Assembly (NCBI RefSeq): GCF_001417735.1
Contig: NZ_BBUZ01000036.1
Coordinates: forward strand, 62,001 to 126,000
Length of the DNA: 64,000 nt
From: Streptomyces sp. NBRC 110028
Lineage (GTDB): Bacteria > Actinomycetota > Actinomycetes > Streptomycetales > Streptomycetaceae
Reading direction: 5' to 3'
Shown here: one piece after another, positions 44,879-53,231 of the stretch
Position numbering within the stretch: the first letter of the stretch is position 1
Layout of the letters: every line of letters begins with the position of its first letter
Notes under the pieces: model-generated
Databases searched by the model: none
The model's input: only the letters and a program-made list of their open reading frames with translations
Told to the model about the DNA's origin: nothing
Translations under genes and position numbers: made by a program

Positions 44879-45538
44879 TCAGGAGTTGAGGTAGGTGAGC
44901 ACCGCGAGCACCCGGCGGTGATCTCCGTCACTCGGCGACAGGCCCAGCTTCAGGAAGATGTTGCTGACGTGCTTCTCCACCGCCCCGTCGCTCACCACCA
45001 GCTGCCGGGCGATCGCCCCGTTCGTCCGGCCCTCCGCCATCAGGCCCAGGACCTCCCGCTCCCGCGGGGTGAGCCCGGCCAGCACATCCTGCTGACGGCT
45101 GCGGCCCAGCAACTGCGCGACGACCTCCGGATCCAGCGCCGTCCCCCCGCGGGCCACCCGCACCACCGCGTCCACGAACTCGCGCACGTCGGCCACCCGG
45201 TCCTTGAGCAGATAGCCGATGCCGCGGCTGCTCCCGGCCAGCAGCTCGGTCGCGTACTGCTCCTCCACGTACTGCGAGAGCACCAGCACCCCGATCCCCG
45301 CATGGTCACGGCGCAGCTGGATCGCGGCCCGCACCCCCTCGTCGGTGTGGGTGGGCGGCATCCGTACGTCCGCGACCACCACATCCGGCAGCGCGTCCTC
45401 GTCGGCCAGCTCGCGGACCGCCTTGATCAGCGCCTCCGCGTCGCCCACCCCCGCGACGACCTCATGGCCGCGATCGGTCAGCAGCCGGGTCAGGCCCTCC
45501 CGCAGCAGCACCGAATCCTCGGCGATGACCACCCGCAC
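44879..45538 (-). CDS. NarL/LuxR-family response regulator
   Basis: 219 residues. Receiver domain with phospho-acceptor Asp57 in VVVADVRMPP, the acidic pair EDS near the start and the conserved Lys in YLLKDRV. C-terminal LuxR-type helix-turn-helix: LTPREREVLGLMAEGRTNGAIARQLVVSDGAVEKHVSNIFLKLGL. Of several GTG codons, the one at 45538 has GGAGGA five bases upstream. It is downstream of two histidine kinase genes in the same direction and is likely phosphorylated by both. Confidence 0.94.
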   Translation of the reverse strand: MRVVIAEDSVLLREGLTRLLTDRGHEVVAGVGDAEALIKAVRELADEDALPDVVVADVRMPPTHTDEGVRAAIQLRRDHAGIGVLVLSQYVEEQYATELLAGSSRGIGYLLKDRVADVREFVDAVVRVARGGTALDPEVVAQLLGRSRQQDVLAGLTPREREVLGLMAEGRTNGAIARQLVVSDGAVEKHVSNIFLKLGLSPSDGDHRRVLAVLTYLNS

Positions 45539-45655
45539 TCTGTCCTCCACCACGATGCCCGGCCCCCAGTCGCTTTGTCGCACAGTCGGGGCCAGCATTC
45601 CAGGGTTCGTACCGCTCCGCCGCGCATATCGCGCCCCCCGCCGTGCGGGCGGCCG

Positions 45656-46993
45656 TCAGCGCCAGGGCAGCTCCACGGTCACCGAGGTCGGCCCGCCGGG
45701 CGGGGAGTGGACGATCAGTATCCCGTCGACCGCCTCGACACGCTCCGCGAGCCCCGCGAGACCGCTGCCCCGGGCCGAGACGGTGGCCCCGCCCCGCCCG
45801 TCGTCGGCGACCCGCAGCATCACCCGGCCGTCGGCGCGCCACACGTCGACGTCGGCCCTGCGGGCGGTGCTGTGTTTGCTGATGTTCTGGAGGAGTTCGG
45901 AGACGGTGAAGTAGGCGATGCCTTCGATGGCGGGTGCGGGGCGTTGGGGGAGGTCGGTGGTGACGGTGACGGGGACGGTGCAGCGGGCGGCGAGTGCGGA
46001 GAGGGCGGGTCCGAGTCCGCGGTCGGTGAGGATGGCGGGGTGGATGCCGCGGGCGAGGTCGCGGAGTTCTTGGAGGGCGAGTTTCACTTCGCCGTGGGCT
46101 TCGTCGACCATGCGGGCGGCTGCTCGGGGGTCTTCGTCGAGTTTTTCCTTGGCGAGGCCGAGGTCCATGGCGAGGGCGACGAGGCGGGCCTGTGCTCCGT
46201 CGTGGAGGTCGCGTTCGATGCGGCGCAGGTCGGCGGCGGCGGTGTCGACCACCGTCCCCCGGTCCGACTCCAGCTCCCGCACCCGGGTCGCCAGCCGGGA
46301 CGGGCCCAGCAGCCCGGTGACCAGGAGCCGGTCGACGGACGTCAGCGCCCGCATCACCCACGGCGTCGCCAGCAGGACCAGCACCCCGAGGACACAGGAC
46401 GCGGCGATCTCGAACGGGGTGTCGAGGTAGAAGTGGCGGTCCCGGCCGTCGTCCCCGACCAGCTCCAGACCCGGCTGATCGATGTAGGCGGGGAAGACCC
46501 ACCGCCACAGCGGATACGTCGCGAAGCCCCAGCCGTAGCAGGCGAACACCGTCGCGAAGACGAAGGCGAAGATCGCCCACGGCAGGTGCAGCAGCGCGTA
46601 CAGCACATGCCGCCACGAGGTGCCGCTCTTGAGCAGCGCGCCCACCCACGACACCGGCCCCCGCTTGCCGCCGGGCGCGCGGACCGGCTCCGGCTCGGCC
46701 ACCTCAAGACCCAGCAGCGCACGGGCGCGGGCCCGCTCCACGACCCCGATGCCCCGGCAGCCCGCCAGGGCGGCGCCGAGCACCGGAACGCCGAGGAAGG
46801 TGATCAGGAGCCCCGCGCCGAGGGAGAGCATGACGACCGCGTACGTGAAGGTCAGGATCGACACCGGCAAGCTGATCACCAGGTACAGGAACTCGCGCCA
46901 GACGCGGGCCTCGAACGGCGCGCGCAGCGCCGGTGGCACCAGGCGGTGCCGGGGTTCGCTCCCCGGCCCGTACGGTCCGTATGCGGTGGCCAT
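45656..46993 (-). CDS. Sensor histidine kinase A (DesK/NarX-like, HisKA_3)
   Basis: 445 residues. Membrane sensor with hydrophobic helices at about 35-80, 130-155 and 195-215, then a HisKA_3 dimerisation domain with phospho-acceptor His264 in RDLHDGAQARL and a HATPase domain ending DGRGGATVSARGSGLAGL. Residues about 240-376 are encoded by DNA identical to that in kinase B. Start: the ATG at 46993 is 12 bp after GGGAGG; an ATG at 47005 abuts that site and is less likely. A frame with (Gly-Phe)n repeats extends upstream to 47080. The response regulator is 117 bp downstream. Confidence 0.9.
   Translation of the reverse strand: MATAYGPYGPGSEPRHRLVPPALRAPFEARVWREFLYLVISLPVSILTFTYAVVMLSLGAGLLITFLGVPVLGAALAGCRGIGVVERARARALLGLEVAEPEPVRAPGGKRGPVSWVGALLKSGTSWRHVLYALLHLPWAIFAFVFATVFACYGWGFATYPLWRWVFPAYIDQPGLELVGDDGRDRHFYLDTPFEIAASCVLGVLVLLATPWVMRALTSVDRLLVTGLLGPSRLATRVRELESDRGTVVDTAAADLRRIERDLHDGAQARLVALAMDLGLAKEKLDEDPRAAARMVDEAHGEVKLALQELRDLARGIHPAILTDRGLGPALSALAARCTVPVTVTTDLPQRPAPAIEGIAYFTVSELLQNISKHSTARRADVDVWRADGRVMLRVADDGRGGATVSARGSGLAGLAERVEAVDGILIVHSPPGGPTSVTVELPWR
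45869..46277 (-). repeat. 409-bp shared tract, copy 1 (in kinase A)
   Basis: Read base by base, 45869-46277 is identical to 47440-47848, offset 1571 bp, same orientation. It codes the HisKA_3 domain and the N-box of the ATPase domain. Apart from two GAG codons at its 5-prime coding end, all eight Glu codons are GAA, and Leu is mostly CTC, unlike the GAG/CTG preference of the surrounding gene. Confidence 0.95.
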
Positions 46994-47118
46994 CTCGTCG
47001 TCCATCCTCCCGAAGCCGAAGCCGAAGCCGAAGCCGGGCCCGGCTTGCCCGCTGTCGTCGTCCTCCAGCGTCCCCGGCACCGCCCGCCCGGGCCATGAAG
47101 CGGGTCGGTGTCTTCATC

Positions 47119-47134
47119 CGGGGGCTGGCCCCAC
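47119..47134. promoter_or_regulatory. Candidate response-regulator site, copy 2
   Basis: CGGGGGCTGGCCCCAC lies 126 bp upstream of kinase A and matches 11 of 16 bases of the quasi-palindrome at 48474-48489, with the same GGGCT..CCCCAC core. A TACGG(C/T) direct repeat (around 47144-47170) lies beside it. Confidence 0.3.
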
Positions 47135-47163
47135 CCCTTTCGGTACGGCCTACGGTCTACGGC

Positions 47164-48414
47164 TTACGGCGTCCGGCGGGCCGCCGCCGTGTGGCGGGGG
47201 ACTCCGCCCGTACGGCTCGTACCGTCGCGGTCGCGCCACGGCAGCTCGGCGTCCACCGAGGTCGGGCCGCCGGGTGGGGAGTCCACCCGGAACCGGCCGT
47301 CCACCGAGCCGAGCCGTTCCGCGAGGCCCGCCAGCCCGCTGCCGCCGTCCGGCGACGCGCCGCCGCGCCCGTCGTCCCGCACCCGGATCAGCAGCCTGCC
47401 GCCCGACCGGGACAGCGCGACCGACGCGGTCCTGGCGGCGCTGTGTTTGCTGATGTTCTGGAGGAGTTCGGAGACGGTGAAGTAGGCGATGCCTTCGATG
47501 GCGGGTGCGGGGCGTTGGGGGAGGTCGGTGGTGACGGTGACGGGGACGGTGCAGCGGGCGGCGAGTGCGGAGAGGGCGGGTCCGAGTCCGCGGTCGGTGA
47601 GGATGGCGGGGTGGATGCCGCGGGCGAGGTCGCGGAGTTCTTGGAGGGCGAGTTTCACTTCGCCGTGGGCTTCGTCGACCATGCGGGCGGCTGCTCGGGG
47701 GTCTTCGTCGAGTTTTTCCTTGGCGAGGCCGAGGTCCATGGCGAGGGCGACGAGGCGGGCCTGTGCTCCGTCGTGGAGGTCGCGTTCGATGCGGCGCAGG
47801 TCGGCGGCGGCGGTGTCGACCACCGTCCCCCGGTCCGACTCCAGCTCCGCCACGCGCCGCTCCAGCTCGTCCGACGGCGACAGCAGCCCGCGCACCATCA
47901 CCCGGTCCACGTTGGTCAGCGCCCGGGCGATCCAGGGCAGCACCGGCCAGGCGACGAACAACGAGGTCAGCGTCAGCGCGAAGGTCAGGATGCCCCACGG
48001 CAGCCGGATGGCGGCGTAAAGCGTGGCCCGCCAGCCCACCGGATCCCGCAGGCTCCGCCACAGCCAGCTGAAGAAGCCGTCGTCGATCCCGCCCGGCATC
48101 CGGCTGGGCTCGTCCACGTGGAGCGCCAGCAGCCCACGGGCGCGGCGCCGCTCGAACCGGGCGAACGCCCGGCTGCCCAGCAGCCCCATGGCCAGCACCG
48201 GCAGCCCCCCGATCGTGACCGCCATGCCCACGCCCACGGTCAGCCACAGCAGGGCGTAGACGAAGCCGAAGATGCCCATCGGCAGATTGATCAGGAGATG
48301 GGCGATCTCCTTCCACTTCTGCGCGGGATACGCGAAGGCGGGCGGGCGCGGCAGCCGCTCGCCGCCCTCGCGGGGGGAGCCGTCGGGGGAGCCGTCGGGG
48401 GAACTGGTGGTCAT
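47164..48414 (-). CDS. Sensor histidine kinase B (DesK/NarX-like, HisKA_3)
   Basis: 416 residues. Four hydrophobic helices (about 38-80 and 130-160), then a HisKA_3 domain with His214 in RDLHDGAQARL and a HATPase domain with DGRGGASPDGGSGLAGLAERL. The sensor part differs from kinase A in sequence but has the same plan. ATG at 48414. The N-terminus has an SPDG repeat. Transcribed towards kinase A and the response regulator and divergent from nuoA2, 205 bp away. Confidence 0.9.
   Translation of the reverse strand: MTTSSPDGSPDGSPREGGERLPRPPAFAYPAQKWKEIAHLLINLPMGIFGFVYALLWLTVGVGMAVTIGGLPVLAMGLLGSRAFARFERRRARGLLALHVDEPSRMPGGIDDGFFSWLWRSLRDPVGWRATLYAAIRLPWGILTFALTLTSLFVAWPVLPWIARALTNVDRVMVRGLLSPSDELERRVAELESDRGTVVDTAAADLRRIERDLHDGAQARLVALAMDLGLAKEKLDEDPRAAARMVDEAHGEVKLALQELRDLARGIHPAILTDRGLGPALSALAARCTVPVTVTTDLPQRPAPAIEGIAYFTVSELLQNISKHSAARTASVALSRSGGRLLIRVRDDGRGGASPDGGSGLAGLAERLGSVDGRFRVDSPPGGPTSVDAELPWRDRDGTSRTGGVPRHTAAARRTP
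47440..47848 (-). repeat. 409-bp shared tract, copy 2 (in kinase B)
   Basis: Identical to 45869-46277. Identity stops abruptly at both ends, where the flanking coding sequence of the two kinases diverges. Confidence 0.95.
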
Positions 48415-48473
48415 GGCACCACAGACTGCCGCGCCCCGGCAGGCGGCGCCATGGGGTGCGTCGCCGGGCCCGA

Positions 48474-48489
48474 GTAGGGCTAACCCCAC
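48474..48489. promoter_or_regulatory. Candidate response-regulator operator between kinase B and nuoA2
   Basis: GTAGGGCTAACCCCAC is a palindrome in purine/pyrimidine terms (GTRGGGYTARCCCYAC). A second GTAGGGC occurs at 48536-48542. Placement between divergent genes would allow joint control of the kinase operon and nuo2. Purely a sequence-based suggestion. Confidence 0.35.
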
Positions 48490-48543
48490 CCGTCCCGGGC
48501 TCCGCATGCCGGACGGGCGGATCGCCCCACCGCCGGTAGGGCC

Positions 48544-48549
48544 TAGACT
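48544..48549 (+). promoter_or_regulatory. Probable -10 box of the nuo2 cluster
   Basis: TAGACT, a good Streptomyces -10, lies 70 bp before nuoA2. No clear -35 is seen. No Rex-type operator is present between 48415 and 48620, unlike the nuo1 promoter. Confidence 0.45.
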
Positions 48550-48619
48550 CCCGTGCGTACGGATCGTCGGACACACGAGGTCGACGAGCAGCAGGCAGGA
48601 CAGGGAGCGAGGGGCGGAC

Positions 48620-49036
48620 GTGCCGGAGGCGACGACCGTGCGCGCGGCCAGTGGCGTCCCGCTCGCGGCCGACTACTTCCACGCCTATACGGTGGTGGGC
48701 CTGGTCGCGGCGGTCGGGGTGATGTTCGTGGCCGTGGCCTTCGGGGCCGGGCGGCTGCTGCGACCGGTGGTGCCGACGCCCGAGAAGCTGCTGACATACG
48801 AGTGCGGTGTGGACCCCGTGGGCGAGAGCTGGGCACACACCCAGGTCCGCTACTACGTCTACGCTTTCTTGTACGTGATTTTCGCGGTGGATTCGATCTT
48901 CCTGTTCCCGTGGGCGACGGTCTTCGCCGCGCCCGGTTTCGGCGCCGCCACCCTGGTGGAGATGTTCATCTTCCTCGGGTTCCTCGCCGTAGGTCTGCTG
49001 TACGCATGGAAGAAGGGCGTCCTGGAATGGACGTGA
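48620..49036 (+). CDS. nuoA2: Second NuoA subunit
   Basis: 138 residues, three helices, with YECGVDPVG, the acidic FAVDSIFLFPWA motif and the LYAWKKGVLEW end of the NuoA family. GTG at 48620 has GGGAGCGAGGGG upstream, close to the leader of nuoA1. First gene of a ten-gene cluster A-B-C-H-I-J-K-L-M-N whose genes mostly overlap. Confidence 0.94.
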   Translation: MPEATTVRAASGVPLAADYFHAYTVVGLVAAVGVMFVAVAFGAGRLLRPVVPTPEKLLTYECGVDPVGESWAHTQVRYYVYAFLYVIFAVDSIFLFPWATVFAAPGFGAATLVEMFIFLGFLAVGLLYAWKKGVLEWT

Positions 49037-49632
49037 CACCGACCCCCGCGCAGGCTCCCGTGGATCTCCCGGAGCCGCGCCGCCTCGGCCCGCTCGCCCG
49101 GCTGGCGCCCGAACCGATGAAGGTGGTCCTGAACTGGGGCCGCCGCTACAGCCTGTGGGTCTTCAACTTCGGGCTCGCCTGCTGCGCCATCGAGTTCATC
49201 GCCGCCTCGATGGCCCGCCACGACTTCATCCGGCTCGGCGTGATCCCCTTCGCGCCCGGACCGCGCCAGGCCGACCTGATGGTCGTCTCCGGCACCGTCA
49301 CCGACAAGATGGCGCCCGCGGTCAAGCGTCTCTACGAGCAGATGCCGGAACCGAAGTACGTGATCTCCTTCGGCGCCTGCTCGAACTGCGGCGGGCCCTA
49401 CTGGGACTCGTACGCCGTGACCAAGGGCGTCGACCAGATCATCCCGGTCGATGTGTACGTCCCCGGCTGCCCGCCCCGGCCCGAGGCGCTGCTCCAGGGC
49501 ATCCTCAAGCTCCAGGAGAAGATCGCCCGCGAGTCGCTGGGGGAGCGGTACGCGACGGGCGGCCGCCCGTCCACGGCCGCGCTGCGCAGCGGCCTGGTCA
49601 CGCCCCCGGCGGCCGGGGAGGACACGCCATGA
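49027..49632 (+). CDS. nuoB2: Second NuoB subunit
   Basis: 201 residues. All N2 cluster ligands are kept: tandem cysteines in LACCAIEF, Cys in ACSNCGGPYWDSY and in VPGCPPRPEAL, so an electron-carrying role is possible. ATG at 49027 overlaps nuoA2 by ten bases. It lacks its usual partner nuoD in this cluster. Confidence 0.94.
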   Translation: MDVTPTPAQAPVDLPEPRRLGPLARLAPEPMKVVLNWGRRYSLWVFNFGLACCAIEFIAASMARHDFIRLGVIPFAPGPRQADLMVVSGTVTDKMAPAVKRLYEQMPEPKYVISFGACSNCGGPYWDSYAVTKGVDQIIPVDVYVPGCPPRPEALLQGILKLQEKIARESLGERYATGGRPSTAALRSGLVTPPAAGEDTP

Positions 49633-51119
49633 CCGAGCCGAACGAGGCCGCCGAGCCGGACGTGGTGGGCTGGCTGCCGCGTCCCGCCGCCGAACTGTTC
49701 GGCGCGGGCGCCACGGCCGAGGAGGCGTACGGCCTGCTCACCGTCGACGTGCCCGCCGAGTCCTGGACGACGGCGCTGGAGACCGCCCGCGACACCCTCC
49801 GCTGCACCTACTTCGACTGGCTGAGCGCGGTGGACGAGCCCGGCGAGGGCTTCCGGGTGGCCGCGCACGTCGTCGCGCTCGCCCCGGGCGCCGCCATACG
49901 CCGGCTGCTGGTCCGCACCACCGTCCCGCACGACGCGGCCACCCTGCCCACCGCCGTGGGCGTCTACGCGGGAGCGGCCTGGCACGAGCGCGAGACCCAC
50001 GAGATGTTCGGGATCGGCTTCGACGGCCACCCCGGCCTCGCGCCGCTGCTGCTGCCCGACAACTTCGAGGGCCACCCGCTGCGCAAGGACTTCGTGCTGG
50101 CGGCCCGGGTCGCCAAGGCCTGGCCGGGCGCGAAGGAGCCGGGGGAGTCCGACCACGGCGGCCCCAAGCGGCGCCAGATGCTCCCCCCGGGCGTGCCCGA
50201 CCCCAACGAATGGGGCCCGCTCAAGGGCCAGCTCCCGCCCGCCCCCGCCCGCCCGGCCCGCGGCGCCCGCGCGGCGGGCGACCGCCCGGTCCGCCGCGCG
50301 CGCAGTGCGTCGGCCGGTTCGGCGTCCCAGTCCGGCGAGGCCGCAGAGCCGAAGGCCGCGGGCGCGGCCCCGGCCGAGCGCCCGGCGCGGCGGACGCGCA
50401 GCGCGTCGGCGGGCTCGGCGAGCCAGCAGGCCGCGGCGGCCGCCGACGCGGCGCCGACGCCGGACGCGCCGGCGGCCGAGCGCCCCGCGCGCCGTACGGG
50501 CGGCGCGGGCGAGGCCCCGGCACCCGAGCGCGACAGCGCGGCCACGCTCGACGCCTCGGGCTCGGCACCGGCGGAGACCGGTGCGGAAACCCCGGCGGAG
50601 ACCGCGCCCCCGGCGGCCGGTCGCCCGGCGAGGCGCACCCGCGGTGCGAGCGAGGGCCCGGCCGGCCGGCAGGAGCCGTCCGCCGACGCGCGGTCCGGCG
50701 CGACGACGCCCGGCGCGACGACGCCCGACGCGACGACGCCCGACGCGGCGGCCCCCGCCACGGAGGCCGAGCGCCCGGCGCGGCGGCCCCGCGCGTCCGA
50801 CGCCCCGTGGCACCACGCGCGCCCGGCGTATGACGACGCCGCGCGGCAGGACGGCCCGGACGCGGAAGCCGTGAAACCGGGCGCCCCGGAACAACCGGCC
50901 GAAGCGAAACGCGGCGCTGCCGAAACCGGCGAGCCCGGAGCCGCCGAACCCGAGACCGGCCAACCCGACACCGCGCGACCGGGAACCGACGAACCCGACA
51001 CCGCGCGACCCGGCCCCGCCGAACCCGGCCGCACGGAACCCGACCGTGCCGCCGAACCCGGTGGTCCGAGCCACGACGAGACGACCCACCCCGACGGCCC
51101 CCCGGGAGGCACCGCGTGA
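49629..51119 (+). CDS. nuoC2: Second NuoC subunit with long disordered tail
   Basis: 496 residues. The first about 200 residues form a NuoC domain (WHERETHEMFGIGFDGHPG and LRKDFVLAARV). The remaining about 300 residues are low-complexity Ala/Pro/Arg/Glu/Thr sequence with repeated RPARRTR-like blocks and TTPxATTPDATTPD and EPDTARPGxxEP repeats, expected to be disordered. No NuoD domain is fused to it. ATG at 49629 overlaps nuoB2 by four bases; the end overlaps nuoH2 by four bases. Confidence 0.9.
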   Translation: MTEPNEAAEPDVVGWLPRPAAELFGAGATAEEAYGLLTVDVPAESWTTALETARDTLRCTYFDWLSAVDEPGEGFRVAAHVVALAPGAAIRRLLVRTTVPHDAATLPTAVGVYAGAAWHERETHEMFGIGFDGHPGLAPLLLPDNFEGHPLRKDFVLAARVAKAWPGAKEPGESDHGGPKRRQMLPPGVPDPNEWGPLKGQLPPAPARPARGARAAGDRPVRRARSASAGSASQSGEAAEPKAAGAAPAERPARRTRSASAGSASQQAAAAADAAPTPDAPAAERPARRTGGAGEAPAPERDSAATLDASGSAPAETGAETPAETAPPAAGRPARRTRGASEGPAGRQEPSADARSGATTPGATTPDATTPDAAAPATEAERPARRPRASDAPWHHARPAYDDAARQDGPDAEAVKPGAPEQPAEAKRGAAETGEPGAAEPETGQPDTARPGTDEPDTARPGPAEPGRTEPDRAAEPGGPSHDETTHPDGPPGGTA

Positions 51120-52078
51120 ACGACGTCCTCGACGTCGCGCTGCGACTGCTCGTCCTCCTCGTCGCGTTCCTGGTCCTCCCGCTGCTGGTCGGTCAGACCG
51201 AGCACAAGGTCATGGCCCATATGCAGGGCCGCCTCGGGCCGATGTACGCGGGTGGCTTCCACGGGTGGGCCCAGCTGGTCGCGGACGGCGTGAAGTTCGC
51301 GCAGAAGGAGGACGTGGTTCCGGCCGGGGCCGACCGGCGGATCTTCCAACTCGCGCCCGCCGTCGCGCTGCTGCCGTATCTGCTGGTCCTGGTCGCGATC
51401 CCGATCGGCCCGGACGGCGCGGTCGGGCAGGCCATCGACGCGGGCATCTTCTTCGTGCTCGCGGTGATGGGCGTCGGCGTGCTGGGCTCGCTGATGGCGG
51501 GCTGGGCGTCGGCCAATAAGTTCTCCCTGCTCGGCGGCTTGCGGACGGCCGCCCAGCTCATGGCGTACGAGCTGCCGATGCTGCTCACCGCCGCGTCCGT
51601 GGCGATGGCCGCGGGCACGGTGTCGCTGCCCGGCATCCTCGACGCGTTCCAGTGGTGGTGGGTGCCGTGGCAGATCGTCGGCGGGTTGGTGTTCTTCACC
51701 GCCGGGCTGGCCGAGCTGCAACGCCCGCCGTTCGACGCCCCGGTGGCCGACTCCGAGATCATCTTCGGCGCGTACACCGAGTACACCGGGCTGCGCTTCG
51801 CGCTCTTCCTGCTCGCCGAGTACGCGGGCATCGTGATCCTCTGCGGTCTGACCACCGTCCTGTTCCTCGGCGGCTGGCACGGTCCGCTCGAAGGCGACAT
51901 CGGCTGGGTGTGGACGCTGCTCAAGACGGCCGTCCTCGCCTTCGTCGTGATCTGGCTGCGGGTGAGCTATCCGCGGCTGCGCGAGGACCAGTTGCAGAAG
52001 CTCGCCTGGACCTGCCTCATTCCGCTTTCTCTCGCCCAGATCGCCCTCACCGGCGTCGTCAAGGTGGTGATCTCCTGA
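51116..52078 (+). CDS. nuoH2: Second NuoH subunit
   Basis: 320 residues, about eight helices. The quinone-chamber loop ELQRPPFDAPVADSEIIFGA with following YTEY and the QTEHKVMAHMQGRLGP segment are conserved. It lacks the long cytoplasmic tail of NuoH1. GTG start overlaps nuoC2 by four bases. Confidence 0.94.
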   Translation: MNDVLDVALRLLVLLVAFLVLPLLVGQTEHKVMAHMQGRLGPMYAGGFHGWAQLVADGVKFAQKEDVVPAGADRRIFQLAPAVALLPYLLVLVAIPIGPDGAVGQAIDAGIFFVLAVMGVGVLGSLMAGWASANKFSLLGGLRTAAQLMAYELPMLLTAASVAMAAGTVSLPGILDAFQWWWVPWQIVGGLVFFTAGLAELQRPPFDAPVADSEIIFGAYTEYTGLRFALFLLAEYAGIVILCGLTTVLFLGGWHGPLEGDIGWVWTLLKTAVLAFVVIWLRVSYPRLREDQLQKLAWTCLIPLSLAQIALTGVVKVVIS

Positions 52079-52674
52079 TGGGTATTCCCGGTTCCGGCCT
52101 GGCCAAGGGCCTCGCCGTCACCCTGCGCACGATGACCCGCAGGGCGCACACCGCGCAGTATCCGCAGGCCCAGCCCGAACTGCCGCCCCGCACCCGTGGG
52201 GTGATCGGGCTGTTCGAGGAGAACTGCACGGTCTGCATGCTGTGCGCGCGCGAGTGCCCGGACTGGTGCATCTACATCGACTCGCACAAGGAGACGGTGC
52301 CCCCGGCGGCGCCGGGCGGACGCGAGCGCAGCCGCAATGTGCTGGATCGGTTCGCCATCGACTTCGCCCTGTGCATGTACTGCGGTATCTGCATCGAGGT
52401 GTGTCCTTTCGACGCGCTGTTCTGGTCGCCGGAGTTCGAGTACGCGGAGGAGGACATCCGCGACCTCACCCATGAGCGGGACAAGCTCCGCGAATGGATG
52501 TGGACGGTGCCCGCGCCGCCCGCGCTCGACCCGGCCGCCGAGGAGCCGAAGGAGATCGCCGCCGCCCGCAAGGCCGCCGAGAAGGCCGCCGCGGCCGAAG
52601 CGGCGAAGGCGGCCGAAGCGGCCGAAGCGGCGAAGGCGGCCGAGCCCGACGGGCAGAACGGGGGCGCCTCGTGA
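52078..52674 (+). CDS. nuoI2: Second NuoI subunit (two [4Fe-4S] clusters)
   Basis: 198 residues. Cluster motifs CTVCMLCARECPDWC and CMYCGICIEVCPFDA are complete. The last about 50 residues are a Lys/Ala/Glu-rich, probably helical or disordered tail (KAAEKAAAAEAAKAAEAAEA). In complexes without an NADH module NuoI is the likely ferredoxin contact. ATG at 52078 shares one base with the nuoH2 stop. Confidence 0.93.
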   Translation: MGIPGSGLAKGLAVTLRTMTRRAHTAQYPQAQPELPPRTRGVIGLFEENCTVCMLCARECPDWCIYIDSHKETVPPAAPGGRERSRNVLDRFAIDFALCMYCGICIEVCPFDALFWSPEFEYAEEDIRDLTHERDKLREWMWTVPAPPALDPAAEEPKEIAAARKAAEKAAAAEAAKAAEAAEAAKAAEPDGQNGGAS

Positions 52675-53231
52675 GCACCGCGGTCCACCTGGCCGCCGGC
52701 GGCCACGGGTTCCTGTCGCCCACCGGCGTCGAGATCGCCTTCCTCCTGGTGGGCATCGCGACGTTCGCCGCGGCCGTCGTCACCGTCACCACCAAGCAGC
52801 TGGTGCACGCCGCGCTGTGGCTGGTGGTGGCGCTCGGCGGGCTCGCCGTGGAGTACCTGCTGCTCACCGCGGAGTTCATCGCCTGGGTGCAGGTGCTGAT
52901 CTACGTCGGCTCCGTCGTCGTCCTCCTCCTCTTCGGGCTCATGCTGACCAAGGCGCCCATCGGCCGCTCCCCGGACGCCGATTCGGGCAACCGGCCCGCC
53001 GCCCTCGCCGTGGCCGTCGCCTCGGCCGCCGCGCTGGTGTGGGTGGTCGTGGACGCCTTCCGGGCCACCTGGATCGATCTGGACAAGGGCGTGCAGGGCT
53101 CCACCGCGGTCTCCGGGACAAGCCTGTTCCGTTACTGGGTGCTGCCGTTCGAGGCGCTGTCGGTGCTGCTGCTCGCCGCGCTCGTCGGCGCGATCGTGCT
53201 GTCCCGCAAGAAGGCTGAGGAGAAGCGCTGA
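52671..53231 (+). CDS. nuoJ2: Second NuoJ subunit
   Basis: 186 residues, five helices including EFIAWVQVLIYVGSVVVLLL. Shorter than NuoJ1 because it lacks the long hydrophilic tail. GTG start overlaps the nuoI2 stop by four bases. Confidence 0.93.
   Translation: MSTAVHLAAGGHGFLSPTGVEIAFLLVGIATFAAAVVTVTTKQLVHAALWLVVALGGLAVEYLLLTAEFIAWVQVLIYVGSVVVLLLFGLMLTKAPIGRSPDADSGNRPAALAVAVASAAALVWVVVDAFRATWIDLDKGVQGSTAVSGTSLFRYWVLPFEALSVLLLAALVGAIVLSRKKAEEKR

Noticed and set aside
47008..47080. Upstream (Gly-Phe)n extension of kinase A
   Set aside because: The frame is open but the only ribosome binding site is at the MDDEM region, and the repeat comes from a GAAGCC tandem repeat; I treat it as leader sequence, with some doubt.
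49629..51119. NuoD hidden in the long tail of NuoC2
   Set aside because: The tail has no NMGPQHPSTHG, GYLHTG or DPVMGG-type motifs; it is low-complexity repeat sequence.
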